Both the position numbers and the translations under genes were made by a program. Below the pieces are notes generated by a model that had not been told where the DNA came from, searched no databases, and worked only from the letters and a program-made list of their open reading frames with translations. Below, one piece after another: positions 1-5,872 of a DNA stretch of 32,398 nt; position 1 is the first letter of the stretch, and each line of letters starts with the position of its first letter. Location of the stretch: contig JAGBYN010000064.1 of assembly GCA_017628775.1 (NCBI GenBank), forward strand, positions 1 to 32,398, written 5' to 3'. Source of the DNA: Bacteroidaceae bacterium. Lineage in GTDB: Bacteria > Bacteroidota > Bacteroidia > Bacteroidales > Bacteroidaceae.

Positions 1-613
1 CAATAGCCCAAGAAGTAGCACCTTGGCTGTGGCTCTTCTGAACTACGGTGTAGAGCTTGTTGTTGCTCAATTCGCTAACGCTCTTAATGAAAGGATATTG
101 AGGAACAACGGGATCGGGAATCCCCTTAAGTGCTTCCATGGGATTGAAGTCGCCTACAGCTTTAAATACGTTAGAATTACCGTCGTCTGGAGTACTCCAA
201 TCGTCGATAACCAAGTAATACTCAGAATCGACGTTTATATAGTGGCGATCATCGAAGTAAACTACCCAAGTGCCTGCAACGTTACCCCTCTTAAATTTAA
301 TGGGGTAATTTGCAGTGCGGCTCATCGCTCCGTCGATGTCAACAAACATCTTCCAACCTACGTTGTAGAGGTAATACGTTTTACCTCCATCCTTAGTAAG
401 GAAAGCAAATTGCTGATCAGGATCGAGAAGGTTTGGAGTCACGCCCACTTTTTTGGTTGTCGTGAGTCCCATACCATAATAAACGATCCACGCAGAACGC
501 ATGTTCTTCACTGTGTAGACCTCATAGTTTGAAAGATTAGGAGACTGAGCAGTTGCTGTTGCGATGCCAAAGAAGGCAAGGCAAAGCGTGAGAAGTGTGT
601 AGAATTTCTTCAT
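1..613 (-). CDS. Secreted protein, 5' part only (runs off the left edge)
   Basis: An open minus-strand frame begins at an ATG (611-613) and stays open to base 1, giving about 204 residues with no stop; the C-terminus lies outside the window. It starts with a clear signal peptide (MKKFYTLLTLCLAFFGIATA, then a TAQ-type cleavage site). The mature part is rich in Tyr, Trp, Asp and Gly, with repeated strand-like stretches such as YEVYTVKN, TYYLYNVGWKMFVDID and YYLVIDDW. This suggests an all-beta, lectin-like or trefoil-like exported protein of the kind common in Prevotella. No family is recognised with confidence and no catalytic motif is visible. The gene is certain; its function is not. Confidence 0.8.
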   Translation of the reverse strand, partial: MKKFYTLLTLCLAFFGIATATAQSPNLSNYEVYTVKNMRSAWIVYYGMGLTTTKKVGVTPNLLDPDQQFAFLTKDGGKTYYLYNVGWKMFVDIDGAMSRTANYPIKFKRGNVAGTWVVYFDDRHYINVDSEYYLVIDDWSTPDDGNSNVFKAVGDFNPMEALKGIPDPVVPQYPFIKSVSELSNNKLYTVVQKSHSQGATSWAI

Positions 614-735
614 ACTGATTATAATTTAGTTAATAATAAAAAAATACAAAAGTTTCGCAAGTCTCAACTTTTTAGGTTTTAAGGTGATAAGGTTTTTATT
701 GGTGTACAACTGACAGAGTGCAACAACTATTCAGA

Positions 736-918
736 CTAACTTAATTCGTTCCGGATGGTCGTTAATTGCTCATCTGTTTTTAGAGCTCTCATAACCTTAA
801 AGCGAAGCAACCTAAAAACCTCAGAACCAAACTCAACTGTAGCATACGAAAGTTGAGTTAAGTAATTTGTAGAATCAACCTTAAATATAATTACACTGCT
901 GCGCATTTGCTTTACCAA
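736..918 (-). CDS. Possible small ORF overlapping the end of the preceding gene
   Basis: A 60-residue minus-strand frame starts at an ATG 38 bases before the preceding gene stops, so coupled translation is possible. The C-terminal half (RALKTDEQLTTIRNELS) looks protein-like, but nothing is recognised. It could also be the out-of-frame tail of the upstream gene after a frameshift, or a chance frame. Low confidence. Confidence 0.25.
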   Translation of the reverse strand: MVKQMRSSVIIFKVDSTNYLTQLSYATVEFGSEVFRLLRFKVMRALKTDEQLTTIRNELS

Positions 919-1558
919 ACGACTTTAAAGGTTTAGAGCCAAGTACAAAATCGGCTTTGTAGATACACAAAATATCTTCAATATAAAGACTACCTAAGGT
1001 TCCAAAATAAGGTTCAAAGCGTTTGATAGGTTCTCGAAACTTTAATTTCTTATCTCCTAACAACATTTTTGCACCTTCTAAAGCACCTGCAGCCAAATAT
1101 ACATATTGCTTCGGATAAATTGCTGGCGTAAGTAGGTGACCAATACGCTTAGCTGTATCGTAAACAGTTAACGGACCAATACCATTGATTTTTCCTATTA
1201 CAGAACAAACAAAGTCGTAGAGTTCTTCGAAATCAACAAATCCTTTAACAAATTGTTTACCACTTACGAATGGTTTATATTGATGTAAATTCGCAAGCAT
1301 CACTTCACTTTCAAGCAGCGCAGCTACTGCTGCATTTACTGCATCATTTGAAATACAGTACTGATGTCCATGTCGCACACATACGCAATCCCAAAGAATC
1401 TCATTAATAGTTTTTGTTTTGCTTTTGTAATCTTTGAGGATTTGATTCATCTCTTCAACCATTGAGCAACATCCACACATTTTCTTATTAATATCGGTGC
1501 GATGCATCGTTGAAACATAGTTGAAAAGATAATCATTAATTAAATCATCTAAAATCAT
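881..1558 (-). CDS. Hypothetical protein with helix-hairpin-helix-like motif
   Basis: The 225-residue protein has no signal peptide or membrane segment, so it is probably cytoplasmic. The N-terminal half carries several Cys and His residues (MCGCC near residue 28, CVCVRHGHQYC near 60-70) that could bind a metal; this is inference. Near residues 120-140 the segment GIGPLTVYDTA resembles the hairpin of helix-hairpin-helix DNA-binding modules, followed by YLAAGALEGAKML. I do not recognise a named family and no glycosylase catalytic residue can be assigned. The ATG at 1556-1558 lies about 75 bases downstream of a good -7 box. It appears to be a monocistronic housekeeping-type gene, possibly with a small coupled ORF after it. 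Confidence 0.75.
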   Translation of the reverse strand: MILDDLINDYLFNYVSTMHRTDINKKMCGCCSMVEEMNQILKDYKSKTKTINEILWDCVCVRHGHQYCISNDAVNAAVAALLESEVMLANLHQYKPFVSGKQFVKGFVDFEELYDFVCSVIGKINGIGPLTVYDTAKRIGHLLTPAIYPKQYVYLAAGALEGAKMLLGDKKLKFREPIKRFEPYFGTLGSLYIEDILCIYKADFVLGSKPLKSFGKANAQQCNYI

Positions 1559-1631
1559 TGTAATTGCATGTTATTAATTTAATAAATTACTTAGCTATGG
1601 TAATAAACAAGACGTTTGACACAAAGTTGCG

Positions 1632-1639
1632 CAAAGTTA
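1632..1639 (-). promoter_or_regulatory. Bacteroidetes -7 box upstream of the 881-1558 gene
   Basis: The minus strand reads TAACTTTG followed by C, an exact match to the TAnnTTTG -7 consensus of Bacteroidetes primary sigma factors. No good TTTG -33 element is seen about 20 bases upstream. It predicts a 5' leader of roughly 65-70 bases. Confidence 0.4.
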
Positions 1640-1730
1640 CATCAACATTTTTTAACGCATTTGGTTCACTTTGGTTCTTTTATACAACAAAACCCTTATT
1701 ATTGCGACAGGAATGTGAAGAAGTTATTTA

Positions 1731-1986
1731 CGGTAGGTTCTATAAATTTGTATTTTATGCTCTTTCGATTGATTTCCTGCTTGGTTGATTTGCTAATCTT
1801 TTTGGCCTTTTTCTTTTTAACGCATTGAAACGTAGCCCGCTACGCTTCGTCGACGTCAAAAAGAAAAATTCTCGAAAATATTTTGCCAATGAGCGCAATG
1901 AAAATTTATTTTCAAATTGCCGAGTGCAGCTAAATATTATGCAAATCTTAAGCAAATCCACTCAATCAAATTTATAGAATCTACCT
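1731..1986. mobile_element. MITE-like element with 20-bp terminal inverted repeats
   Basis: The left end (1731-1750, CGGTAGGTTCTATAAATTTG) is matched by the right end in inverted form (1967-1986, reverse complement AGGTAGATTCTATAAATTTG), 18 of 20 identical. The interior has weaker inverted similarity and a small hairpin (CGTAG/CTACG near 1831-1845). It encodes no transposase, so if mobile it would depend on an enzyme from elsewhere. A related right half is found at 3441-3540. No target duplication was identified with confidence. Confidence 0.6.
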
Positions 1987-2154
1987 TAACAAACCCAAAC
2001 ATTTTTAAAGATTTTTTAAAAGAACCAAAGTGTACCAATACGTAATTAAAATAATATGTTTATTTTGCATGTTTAAGTGTAAAAGTATGCACTCAACTTT
2101 CGCTGTAGTGTACATCAAGAGTTTTTACAAGTGTGGTAATTTTATTTTCAACCC

Positions 2155-2213
2155 TTGGTATTAAAATTACCATACTTGGAATTAAAATTATCTCTCTTGG
2201 AATTTTTATGATG
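2155..2213. repeat. 21-bp tandem repeat, two full units and a partial third
   Basis: Units begin at 2155, 2176 and 2197, each opening with TTGG followed by an ATTAAAATTA-type core. The array sits exactly where the downstream pseudogene loses its reading frame; the in-frame stop at 2183-2185 falls inside the second unit. Confidence 0.55.
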
Positions 2214-2542
2214 TTAGTGATATCAATGATGAAGCCATTTTCCAAGAATACATCGCATATGGAGATCACATCACCCCATATGTTCCTAAAACGGAGGAAG
2301 GTGAAACATTCAACGGATGGGATGCTGAAATACCTGAAACAATGCCAGCTCACCATTTGGAATTCCATGGTACAGTAAGTAAGATCGACTCCATTGAAAG
2401 CTTATTTGTTAGTCAGAACCAAGAGATGCAGGTATATACAATCCGAGGCCTCTTTGTGACTTGCATAAAAAACAAAAAAGAATTGTATGCACTTCCAAAG
2501 GGCATATATATCATCAATGGAATAAAGGTGTCTGTACCCTAA
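2186..2542 (+). pseudogene. C-terminal remnant of a BspA-like surface protein
   Basis: An open frame of about 118 codons has no proper start and is cut upstream by a stop at 2183-2185 within AT-rich repeats. The translation has a Listeria-Bacteroides/InlB B-type repeat signature: YIAYGDHITPYVPKTEEGE, then FNGWDAEIPETMPAHHLEF. It ends in a tail of the form VYTIRG...LPKGIYIINGIKV, like the sorting tails of many Prevotella secreted proteins and like the tail of the 22571-24241 protein in this window. The family normally has a signal peptide and leucine-rich repeats before this point; none remain. An internal ATG at 2342 could give a 66-residue product, but expression is doubtful. Confidence 0.65.
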
Positions 2543-2626
2543 ATGTACATAATTTTTCGCAGGTTGTCGGTGATAAGAGAATAAGCATCTCACCAATCAA
2601 TAGTCCATGCGAAATAACAAAAATTA

Positions 2627-2675
2627 AAATCGCTGCACACCTCCTTAAACAAGGATGTTGTGCAGCGATTTTTGA
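2627..2675 (+). terminator. Rho-independent terminator after the pseudogene
   Basis: A long stem built on AAATCGCTGCAC and GTGCAGCGATTT, closed by CTCCTTaaacAAGGAT with one bulge, is followed by a short T run. The A run on the other side means it could work in both directions. Confidence 0.65.
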
Positions 2676-2709
2676 CATATGGAGCAAATTGGTCTTTAGT
2701 ATTTTTTTA

Positions 2710-2726
2710 TATTGGTGTCCGGTAAA
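2710..2726 (+). repeat. 17-bp IS-like terminus, outer left end
   Basis: TATTGGTGTCCGGTAAA is identical to 4613-4629 and to the inverse of 4839-4855. The four bases before it (2706-2709) are TTTA, the same as the four bases after the right copy (4856-4859). This is consistent with a 4-bp target duplication around a 2146-bp unit. Confidence 0.6.
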
Positions 2727-2749
2727 ATTAAAAGTATCCGAATGGTACT

Positions 2750-2854
2750 CCCCTGAAGGGGGCAATGAGCACTTAGCCTAGGGCAAAGGCAAACATATGT
2801 GAGCCGTCGCCCTAGGGAGATGTAACGTGAGGAATACGCCCCTGAAGGGGGCAA
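2750..2854. repeat. Pair of 16-bp CCCCTGAAGGGGGCAA repeats
   Basis: Exact copies lie at 2750-2765 and 2839-2854. Each contains a small hairpin (CCCCTGAAGGGG). They flank a segment with its own inverted CCTAGGG-type sequences. This looks like an intergenic repeat; no function is evident. Confidence 0.5.
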
Positions 2855-3440
2855 AAGCAAACAGACTAAGACTACATGTCCACAAAACAACGAGTCGCCA
2901 GCGGACTCGTCCTATCAATCACACCTGGAGTGTCGCTTCCTTCGGTCCCAGGGTGTCGCTCACTTTGTTCGCGTGCCCTGGGCTGATAGCTTGTTGGGCC
3001 TTCAGCCCGTTAAGATGCTGAGCTGGAAGCACGAGCGAATAGCGCGTGAAAAAGTCTGTGGATTTCTGTGATGTCTGTGTGAGAAATAATATCTTCGCGC
3101 TCTTTGCGCCTTTGCGTGAAAGTAAACTTTAGCGTGTTTTTTATGTCACGCAAAGTCGCAAAGTTTCGCAAAACTTTTTAGGGTGCACGGTTAGAAAACG
3201 CTTGCGCGTAAATAACATTCATCTGTGTGAAATTTTCTCTCTCAGAATAATCTTTTATCTCATACAGAAAGCACAGACTAACACAGACAGCGAGTGACTT
3301 CGTCTCGCAGCCATCAGGGTTTTAAATAGTGCTTTCCGAACACAAAAGACATGGAATGTTTCTTTAATGCAAAGTTTTGTAATATAGAAAGTTATAACTT
3401 TGTTTGATAGAAAAATAAAAATACTCAAGAATATTATTTA

Positions 3441-3540
3441 AATATTTTGCCAATGAGCGCAATGAATTTTATTTTCAAATTGCCGAATGCAGCTAAATAT
3501 TATTTAACCCGACTCAAGCTAATTTATAGAACCTACCCTA
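3441..3540 (+). repeat. Truncated second copy of the MITE-like element (right half)
   Basis: The segment matches about 1880-1986 closely: AATATTTTGCCAATGAGCGC and CAGCTAAATATTAT are shared, ending in the AATTTATAGAACCTACC terminus. No left terminus is seen upstream, so only the right half survives. It ends about 75 bases before the first gene of the DUF3791/DUF3990 module. Confidence 0.55.
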
Positions 3541-3581
3541 ATGATTTTAGAATGATGAGGGTGTATTCGAAAATAATAATG

Positions 3582-3589
3582 TATATTTG
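3582..3589 (+). promoter_or_regulatory. -7 box for the DUF3791/DUF3990 module
   Basis: TATATTTG followed by C is an exact TAnnTTTG match, 28 bases before the ATG at 3618, giving a short leader. No convincing -33 TTTG was found at the usual distance. Confidence 0.5.
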
Positions 3590-3617
3590 CAATTAAAGTA
3601 TACAAATACTAAAAGAT

Positions 3618-3833
3618 ATGACACCAAAAACATTAAACTTTACTATTTTCTGTATATCTAGTGTGGCAGAGCATTTAAGTATGAATGCTCGCGATGTATA
3701 CCATAAATTACAGGATTCTGGTATAATCTCTGACTATATTGTTCCTTGCTATGATGTATTACATTCATTCTCCAAGGAATATATCGTAGAGGATCTTGTG
3801 GCATATATGAAGAAGAAAGGAGTTTTATCATGA
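3618..3833 (+). CDS. DUF3791 family small protein (putative antitoxin or partner)
   Basis: The 71-residue protein has the features I associate with DUF3791: an N-terminal helix (FCISSVAEHL), a VYHKL helix, then YIVPCYDVLHSFSKEYIVEDL. It is cytoplasmic, with no signal or membrane segment. Its stop overlaps the start of the next gene by four bases (ATGA at 3830-3833), a tight coupling typical of toxin-antitoxin pairs. DUF3791 genes are commonly found beside DUF3990 genes in gut Bacteroidetes and Firmicutes; an antitoxin or immunity role is inference. The family is fairly sure, the role unproven. Confidence 0.8.
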   Translation: MTPKTLNFTIFCISSVAEHLSMNARDVYHKLQDSGIISDYIVPCYDVLHSFSKEYIVEDLVAYMKKKGVLS

Positions 3834-4303
3834 CATTATTGTACCATACTTCAAATGTTATAGTCTGTGCTCCTGATGTATTCCACTCACGTGAGCATCT
3901 TGATTTCGGCAAAGGATTTTATCTAACACCTCTACGAGAACAGGCAGAAAAATATGGTCAACGCTTCTTACGCAAAGGAGAAAAGGCCATCATGAATATC
4001 TACGAATTTGATGAAGAAATTCAAGGATTTTCTCATATCACATTTGATTCATACGACAACAAGTGGTTAGACTACATAACAGCTTGCCGTAGGGGACTAC
4101 CTCGCACACAATACGACATTATAGAAGGGGGGATTGCTGATGATCAAGTATTTGATACCATTGACTTATATTTCTCTGGTATATATTCTTTTGAACAAGC
4201 ATTAGACCAACTACGTTTCAAACACCCCAATCGTCAAATATGTATTACTAATCAACAAATATTGGACAAACATCTTCGTTTCATTGAATCCATAAAGCTA
4301 TAA
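3830..4303 (+). CDS. DUF3990 family, ADP-ribosyltransferase-like (putative toxin)
   Basis: The 157-residue cytoplasmic protein opens with LYHTSN (His6, Ser8), followed by LDFGKGFYLT (Gly27-Thr33, Tyr31) and a helix EQAEKYG. This His...GxGFYLT...A arrangement is that of PARP/diphtheria-toxin-like ADP-ribosyltransferase folds, to which DUF3990 appears related. A conserved acidic block follows: YDIIEGGIADDQVFDTID (Asp96, Glu99, Asp104/105). Which acidic residue completes a His-Tyr-Glu-like triad cannot be decided from sequence alone. The length is close to full for the family. It lies between two DUF3791 genes, overlapping the first by 4 bp and separated from the next by 2 bp. The likely role is a toxin modifying a cellular target with NAD; the substrate is unknown and the function is inferred. 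Confidence 0.8.
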   Translation: MTLLYHTSNVIVCAPDVFHSREHLDFGKGFYLTPLREQAEKYGQRFLRKGEKAIMNIYEFDEEIQGFSHITFDSYDNKWLDYITACRRGLPRTQYDIIEGGIADDQVFDTIDLYFSGIYSFEQALDQLRFKHPNRQICITNQQILDKHLRFIESIKL

Positions 4304-4305
4304 CT

Positions 4306-4512
4306 ATGCAAGCCAATAAAATCATACTGCAACACAAATACGCTCGAATAGTACAGAAGTTTGGTGACAAAACAGGCATATCATACGAAGATGCTTTGGG
4401 TAAGTTTTACGATTCCAAAACATTTGAACTTATCAGCGAAGGTGTTGCCGACATGCATTGTATGAGTGATGAATATCTAGTGGATGAATTGATTAGGGAA
4501 CTATTTCTGTAA
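4306..4512 (+). CDS. Second DUF3791-like small protein
   Basis: The 68-residue protein shares with the first module gene the pattern of an N-terminal helix, a loop, then HxxSxEYxVxxL (here MHCMSDEYLVDELI; there LHSFSKEYIVEDL). It therefore appears to be a divergent DUF3791 paralogue. It starts two bases after the DUF3990 stop, so the three genes form one transcription unit. Having two different DUF3791 proteins around one DUF3990 suggests a three-part complex or one regulator plus one neutraliser; this is inference. Immediately after it an ATG at 4514 opens only 15 codons, perhaps the remnant of a fourth gene cut by the insertion at 4613. Confidence 0.75.
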   Translation: MQANKIILQHKYARIVQKFGDKTGISYEDALGKFYDSKTFELISEGVADMHCMSDEYLVDELIRELFL

Positions 4513-4612
4513 CATGAAAGAGTATATTGCACTATCACAAAATTTGTGCAATGGGCAATAAAAAAAACAACAGAACAAAAGAATCAATCTCACGCAAAAG
4601 TGTTTTATAAAC

Positions 4613-4855
4613 TATTGGTGTCCGGTAAAATTTCTTATACATATATCTTTACCCTTACACCCCACACAAATATTCAAGTGTTTTATTTTTTATCAAGACG
4701 GTTTGATGAGCGAAGCGAGTAATTTAAGACGGTTTGATATCAAACCGTCGTGATTAAAAAAAGAGTATATTTTGAATTTTCTTAAACATGAGGGGCTTGT
4801 ATGTATATAATAGACTATAAAAGAACATGTTAAATACGTTTACCGGACACCAATA
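4613..4855. mobile_element. 243-bp MITE-like element with 17-bp perfect terminal inverted repeats
   Basis: TATTGGTGTCCGGTAAA at 4613-4629 is repeated in inverted form at 4839-4855. The interior holds GACGGTTTGAT at 4697-4707, repeated as part of a 22-bp perfect palindrome (4728-4749), and no coding frame. The inner left end has AAAC before it, not TTTA, so its right end may instead belong to the larger unit that begins at 2710. Confidence 0.6.
4728..4749. repeat. 22-bp perfect palindrome
   Basis: The arm GACGGTTTGAT is followed directly by its reverse complement, with no spacer. An incomplete copy of the arm lies 31 bases upstream. It may form a cruciform or hairpin, or be a protein-binding site within the MITE-like element. 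Confidence 0.7.
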
Positions 4856-4888
4856 TTTATTAATATGAATCAAACGATTTTTACGAAT

Positions 4889-4920
4889 GCTTTTGCACTT
4901 TCAGCTGAAAGTGCAAAAGC
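4889..4920. repeat. 32-bp perfect palindrome
   Basis: The arm GCTTTTGCACTTTCAG is followed directly by its exact reverse complement, with no mismatch and no spacer. It lies 33 bases beyond the right terminus of the MITE-like element. It lacks a T run on the plus side, so a simple terminator is not the obvious reading; a REP-like or protein-binding element is possible. Confidence 0.75.
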
Positions 4921-5047
4921 CATCAACAGAAGAGACGGATGAACACAAATAAATCTGTGACAATCTGTGCTATCAGTGGGAAACAAATCACCCACGGATG
5001 ACACAAATAATCTGTGGATTTCTGTGCGGTTGAACGATGAATGATAT

Positions 5048-5088
5048 CAAAAAAAGCAATGCTACTATTTAATAAGTAACATTGCTTT
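5048..5088 (-). terminator. Terminator for ssrA
   Basis: Stem AAAGCAATGCTACT (5053-5066) pairs with AGTAACATTGCTTT (5075-5088), 13 of 14 matched, with an 8-base loop. Read on the minus strand it is followed by a run of T. It lies about 35 bases after the mature tmRNA 3' end. Confidence 0.7.
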
Positions 5089-5122
5089 ATTTTTGTACCT
5101 ACTGAAATACTCAGTAGAGATG

Positions 5123-5519
5123 TGGACCAGGAGGGGATTGAACCCTCGTCCAAACGGGGATACCAAAAACTTTCTACATGCTTAGCTTTGCTTAGATTTT
5201 CGTGCTGCAACAAGACCAAAGCTACCCATTGCAACCTTATCCTCTAAAAAATTCGTTATCAGTGCGAGGCCACTTCAAACTATTCTTGATATTGCTGCAC
5301 CCTACGTATCCGACCGCCTCAAGAATGCGGCATCGGGAGGATGTCTCGTTTCAACACCTTGTGTCGAAATAAAGCTAATCTACTATACTTCGATTAAGCA
5401 GCGAGAGCGTACTTGTTTTCGCCAATTAAATTTTCGAGAGCCGAGATTAAAGTGCCCGCTCACACCCGCACTGCATGCTTATTCCTGCCATCTACCCGCT
5501 GTCAAATCCAGTCTGGCCC
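5123..5519 (-). ncRNA. ssrA: Transfer-messenger RNA (tmRNA)
   Basis: This RNA rescues stalled ribosomes and tags incomplete proteins for degradation. On the minus strand the 5' end GGGCCAG (5513-5519) pairs with CTGGTCC near the 3' end (5124-5130) to form the acceptor stem, with A5123 as discriminator and no encoded CCA. The hallmark T-arm (GGTTCAATCCCCTCC) and the 5' tRNA-like segment CTGGATTTGACA are present. The internal tag frame (5394-5423) reads GENKYALAA then TAA, ending in the ALAA degron recognised by ClpXP-type proteases. The length is 397 bases, normal for tmRNA. It has its own promoter and terminator. Confidence 0.97.
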
Positions 5520-5564
5520 TTAAAGTAAAAAGAATAAACCCGTTACTTTTTGAATGATGGCGTG

Positions 5565-5596
5565 CAAAGTTAATACAAAAATCCTATTATTTCAAT
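5565..5596 (-). promoter_or_regulatory. ssrA: Promoter of ssrA
   Basis: The minus strand carries TAACTTTG then C (5565-5572) as a -7 box, with ATTG (5593-5596) as a -33 element exactly 20 bases upstream. Both sequence and spacing fit the Bacteroidetes consensus. A start near 5555 would give a short 5' leader removed on processing. Confidence 0.65.
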
Positions 5597-5678
5597 CTTC
5601 AACCCATAAAATATTAAATCAACGTGTTGTTTAAGAAAAGAATCGCATCATTGAAATAAGCCTAACGTTTCTTTTTTA

Positions 5679-5686
5679 TATTTTTG
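5679..5686 (+). promoter_or_regulatory. -7 box for the polysaccharide export operon
   Basis: TATTTTTG followed by C matches TAnnTTTG. It lies 187 bases before the sugar transferase start, implying a long 5' leader. No clear -33 TTTG was found at the standard distance. Confidence 0.4.
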
Positions 5687-5750
5687 CAATAATTTGCGTC
5701 ATTTTACGTTAAAGCATATAAAGGACAAGAATTTCAACCCCCAAAAGAGC

Positions 5751-5801
5751 GCCAACCACGACACCCGCGCTGAGTTCTAAATGACGCGTTAAATGGTTGG
5801 C
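5751..5801 (+). promoter_or_regulatory. Leader-RNA hairpin before the sugar transferase gene
   Basis: GCCAACCA (5751-5758) pairs perfectly with TGGTTGGC (5794-5801), with a further CGCG/CGCG pairing possible inside. It sits in the predicted 5' leader and is not followed by a T run, so an antitermination or mRNA-stability role is more likely than simple termination; this is inference. Confidence 0.4.
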
Positions 5802-5872
5802 CATACTGATAACGTTGCAATACTAAGAGTTGGAAATCACATTGCGACACGCAGATCACTAAGGATAGACAT

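Larger units (their letters stand above)
1559..2185. other. Gene-free stretch
   Basis: No credible gene was found. The stretch contains the promoter box at 1632-1639, the MITE-like element at 1731-1986 and AT-rich 21-bp tandem repeats from 2155. The short frames present overlap the repeat element and have no protein-like composition. Confidence 0.6.
2543..3617. other. Long gene-free stretch, repeat-rich
   Basis: No credible gene was found. It holds the terminator at 2627-2675, a 17-bp IS-like terminus at 2710-2726, two copies of a 16-bp CCCCTGAAGGGGGCAA repeat (2750-2765, 2839-2854), a GC-rich stretch at 2890-3040 of the kind scattered through Bacteroidetes intergenic DNA, dispersed motifs built on CTTTGCGCCTTTG and TCTGTGGATTTCTGTG, a truncated MITE copy (3441-3540) and the promoter of the toxin-antitoxin-like module. 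Frames in the GC-rich part have biased, low-complexity composition and are not genes. Confidence 0.6.
4513..5122. other. Gene-free stretch
   Basis: No credible gene was found. It contains a weak hairpin after the DUF3791 gene (ATTGCAC 4526-4532 / GTGCAAT 4546-4552), the MITE-like element, a 32-bp palindrome, dispersed TCTGTGGATTTCTGTG-type motifs (4950-5030) and the ssrA terminator. Confidence 0.6.
5520..5872. other. Divergent regulatory region between ssrA and the polysaccharide genes
   Basis: No gene was found. It contains the ssrA promoter on one strand and the promoter and leader hairpin of the sugar transferase operon on the other. Confidence 0.6.

Noticed and set aside
23..532. Plus-strand 169-codon frame at the left edge
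   Set aside because: It lies antisense to a minus-strand frame with a clear signal peptide and protein-like composition; the plus-strand translation is low-quality and has no recognisable features.
1755..1961. 68-codon minus-strand frame
   Set aside because: It lies wholly inside the MITE-like element and its sequence is explained by the repeat.
2461..2781. 106-codon plus-strand frame
   Set aside because: It overlaps the pseudogene tail in another frame and runs through a terminator hairpin and a mobile-element terminus.
2750..2854. CRISPR-like direct repeats
   Set aside because: Only two 16-bp copies, one spacer, and no neighbouring cas genes.
2827..3021. 64-codon plus-strand frame in GC-rich DNA
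   Set aside because: It covers an intergenic repeat type common in Bacteroidetes, and the translation has biased composition with no domain.
4526..4552. Terminator after the second DUF3791 gene
   Set aside because: The ATTGCAC/GTGCAAT stem is only 7 bp, competes with another pairing, and is followed by A rather than T bases; too weak to call.
4514..4561. Fourth gene of the DUF3791/DUF3990 module
   Set aside because: An ATG directly after the module opens only 15 codons; mentioned as a possible remnant but not called.
4923..5234. 103-codon minus-strand frame
   Set aside because: It overlaps the 3' part of the tmRNA and its terminator.
5751..5801. tRNA gene upstream of the sugar transferase
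   Set aside because: The stem is isolated; no T-arm, anticodon arm or acceptor layout can be formed.
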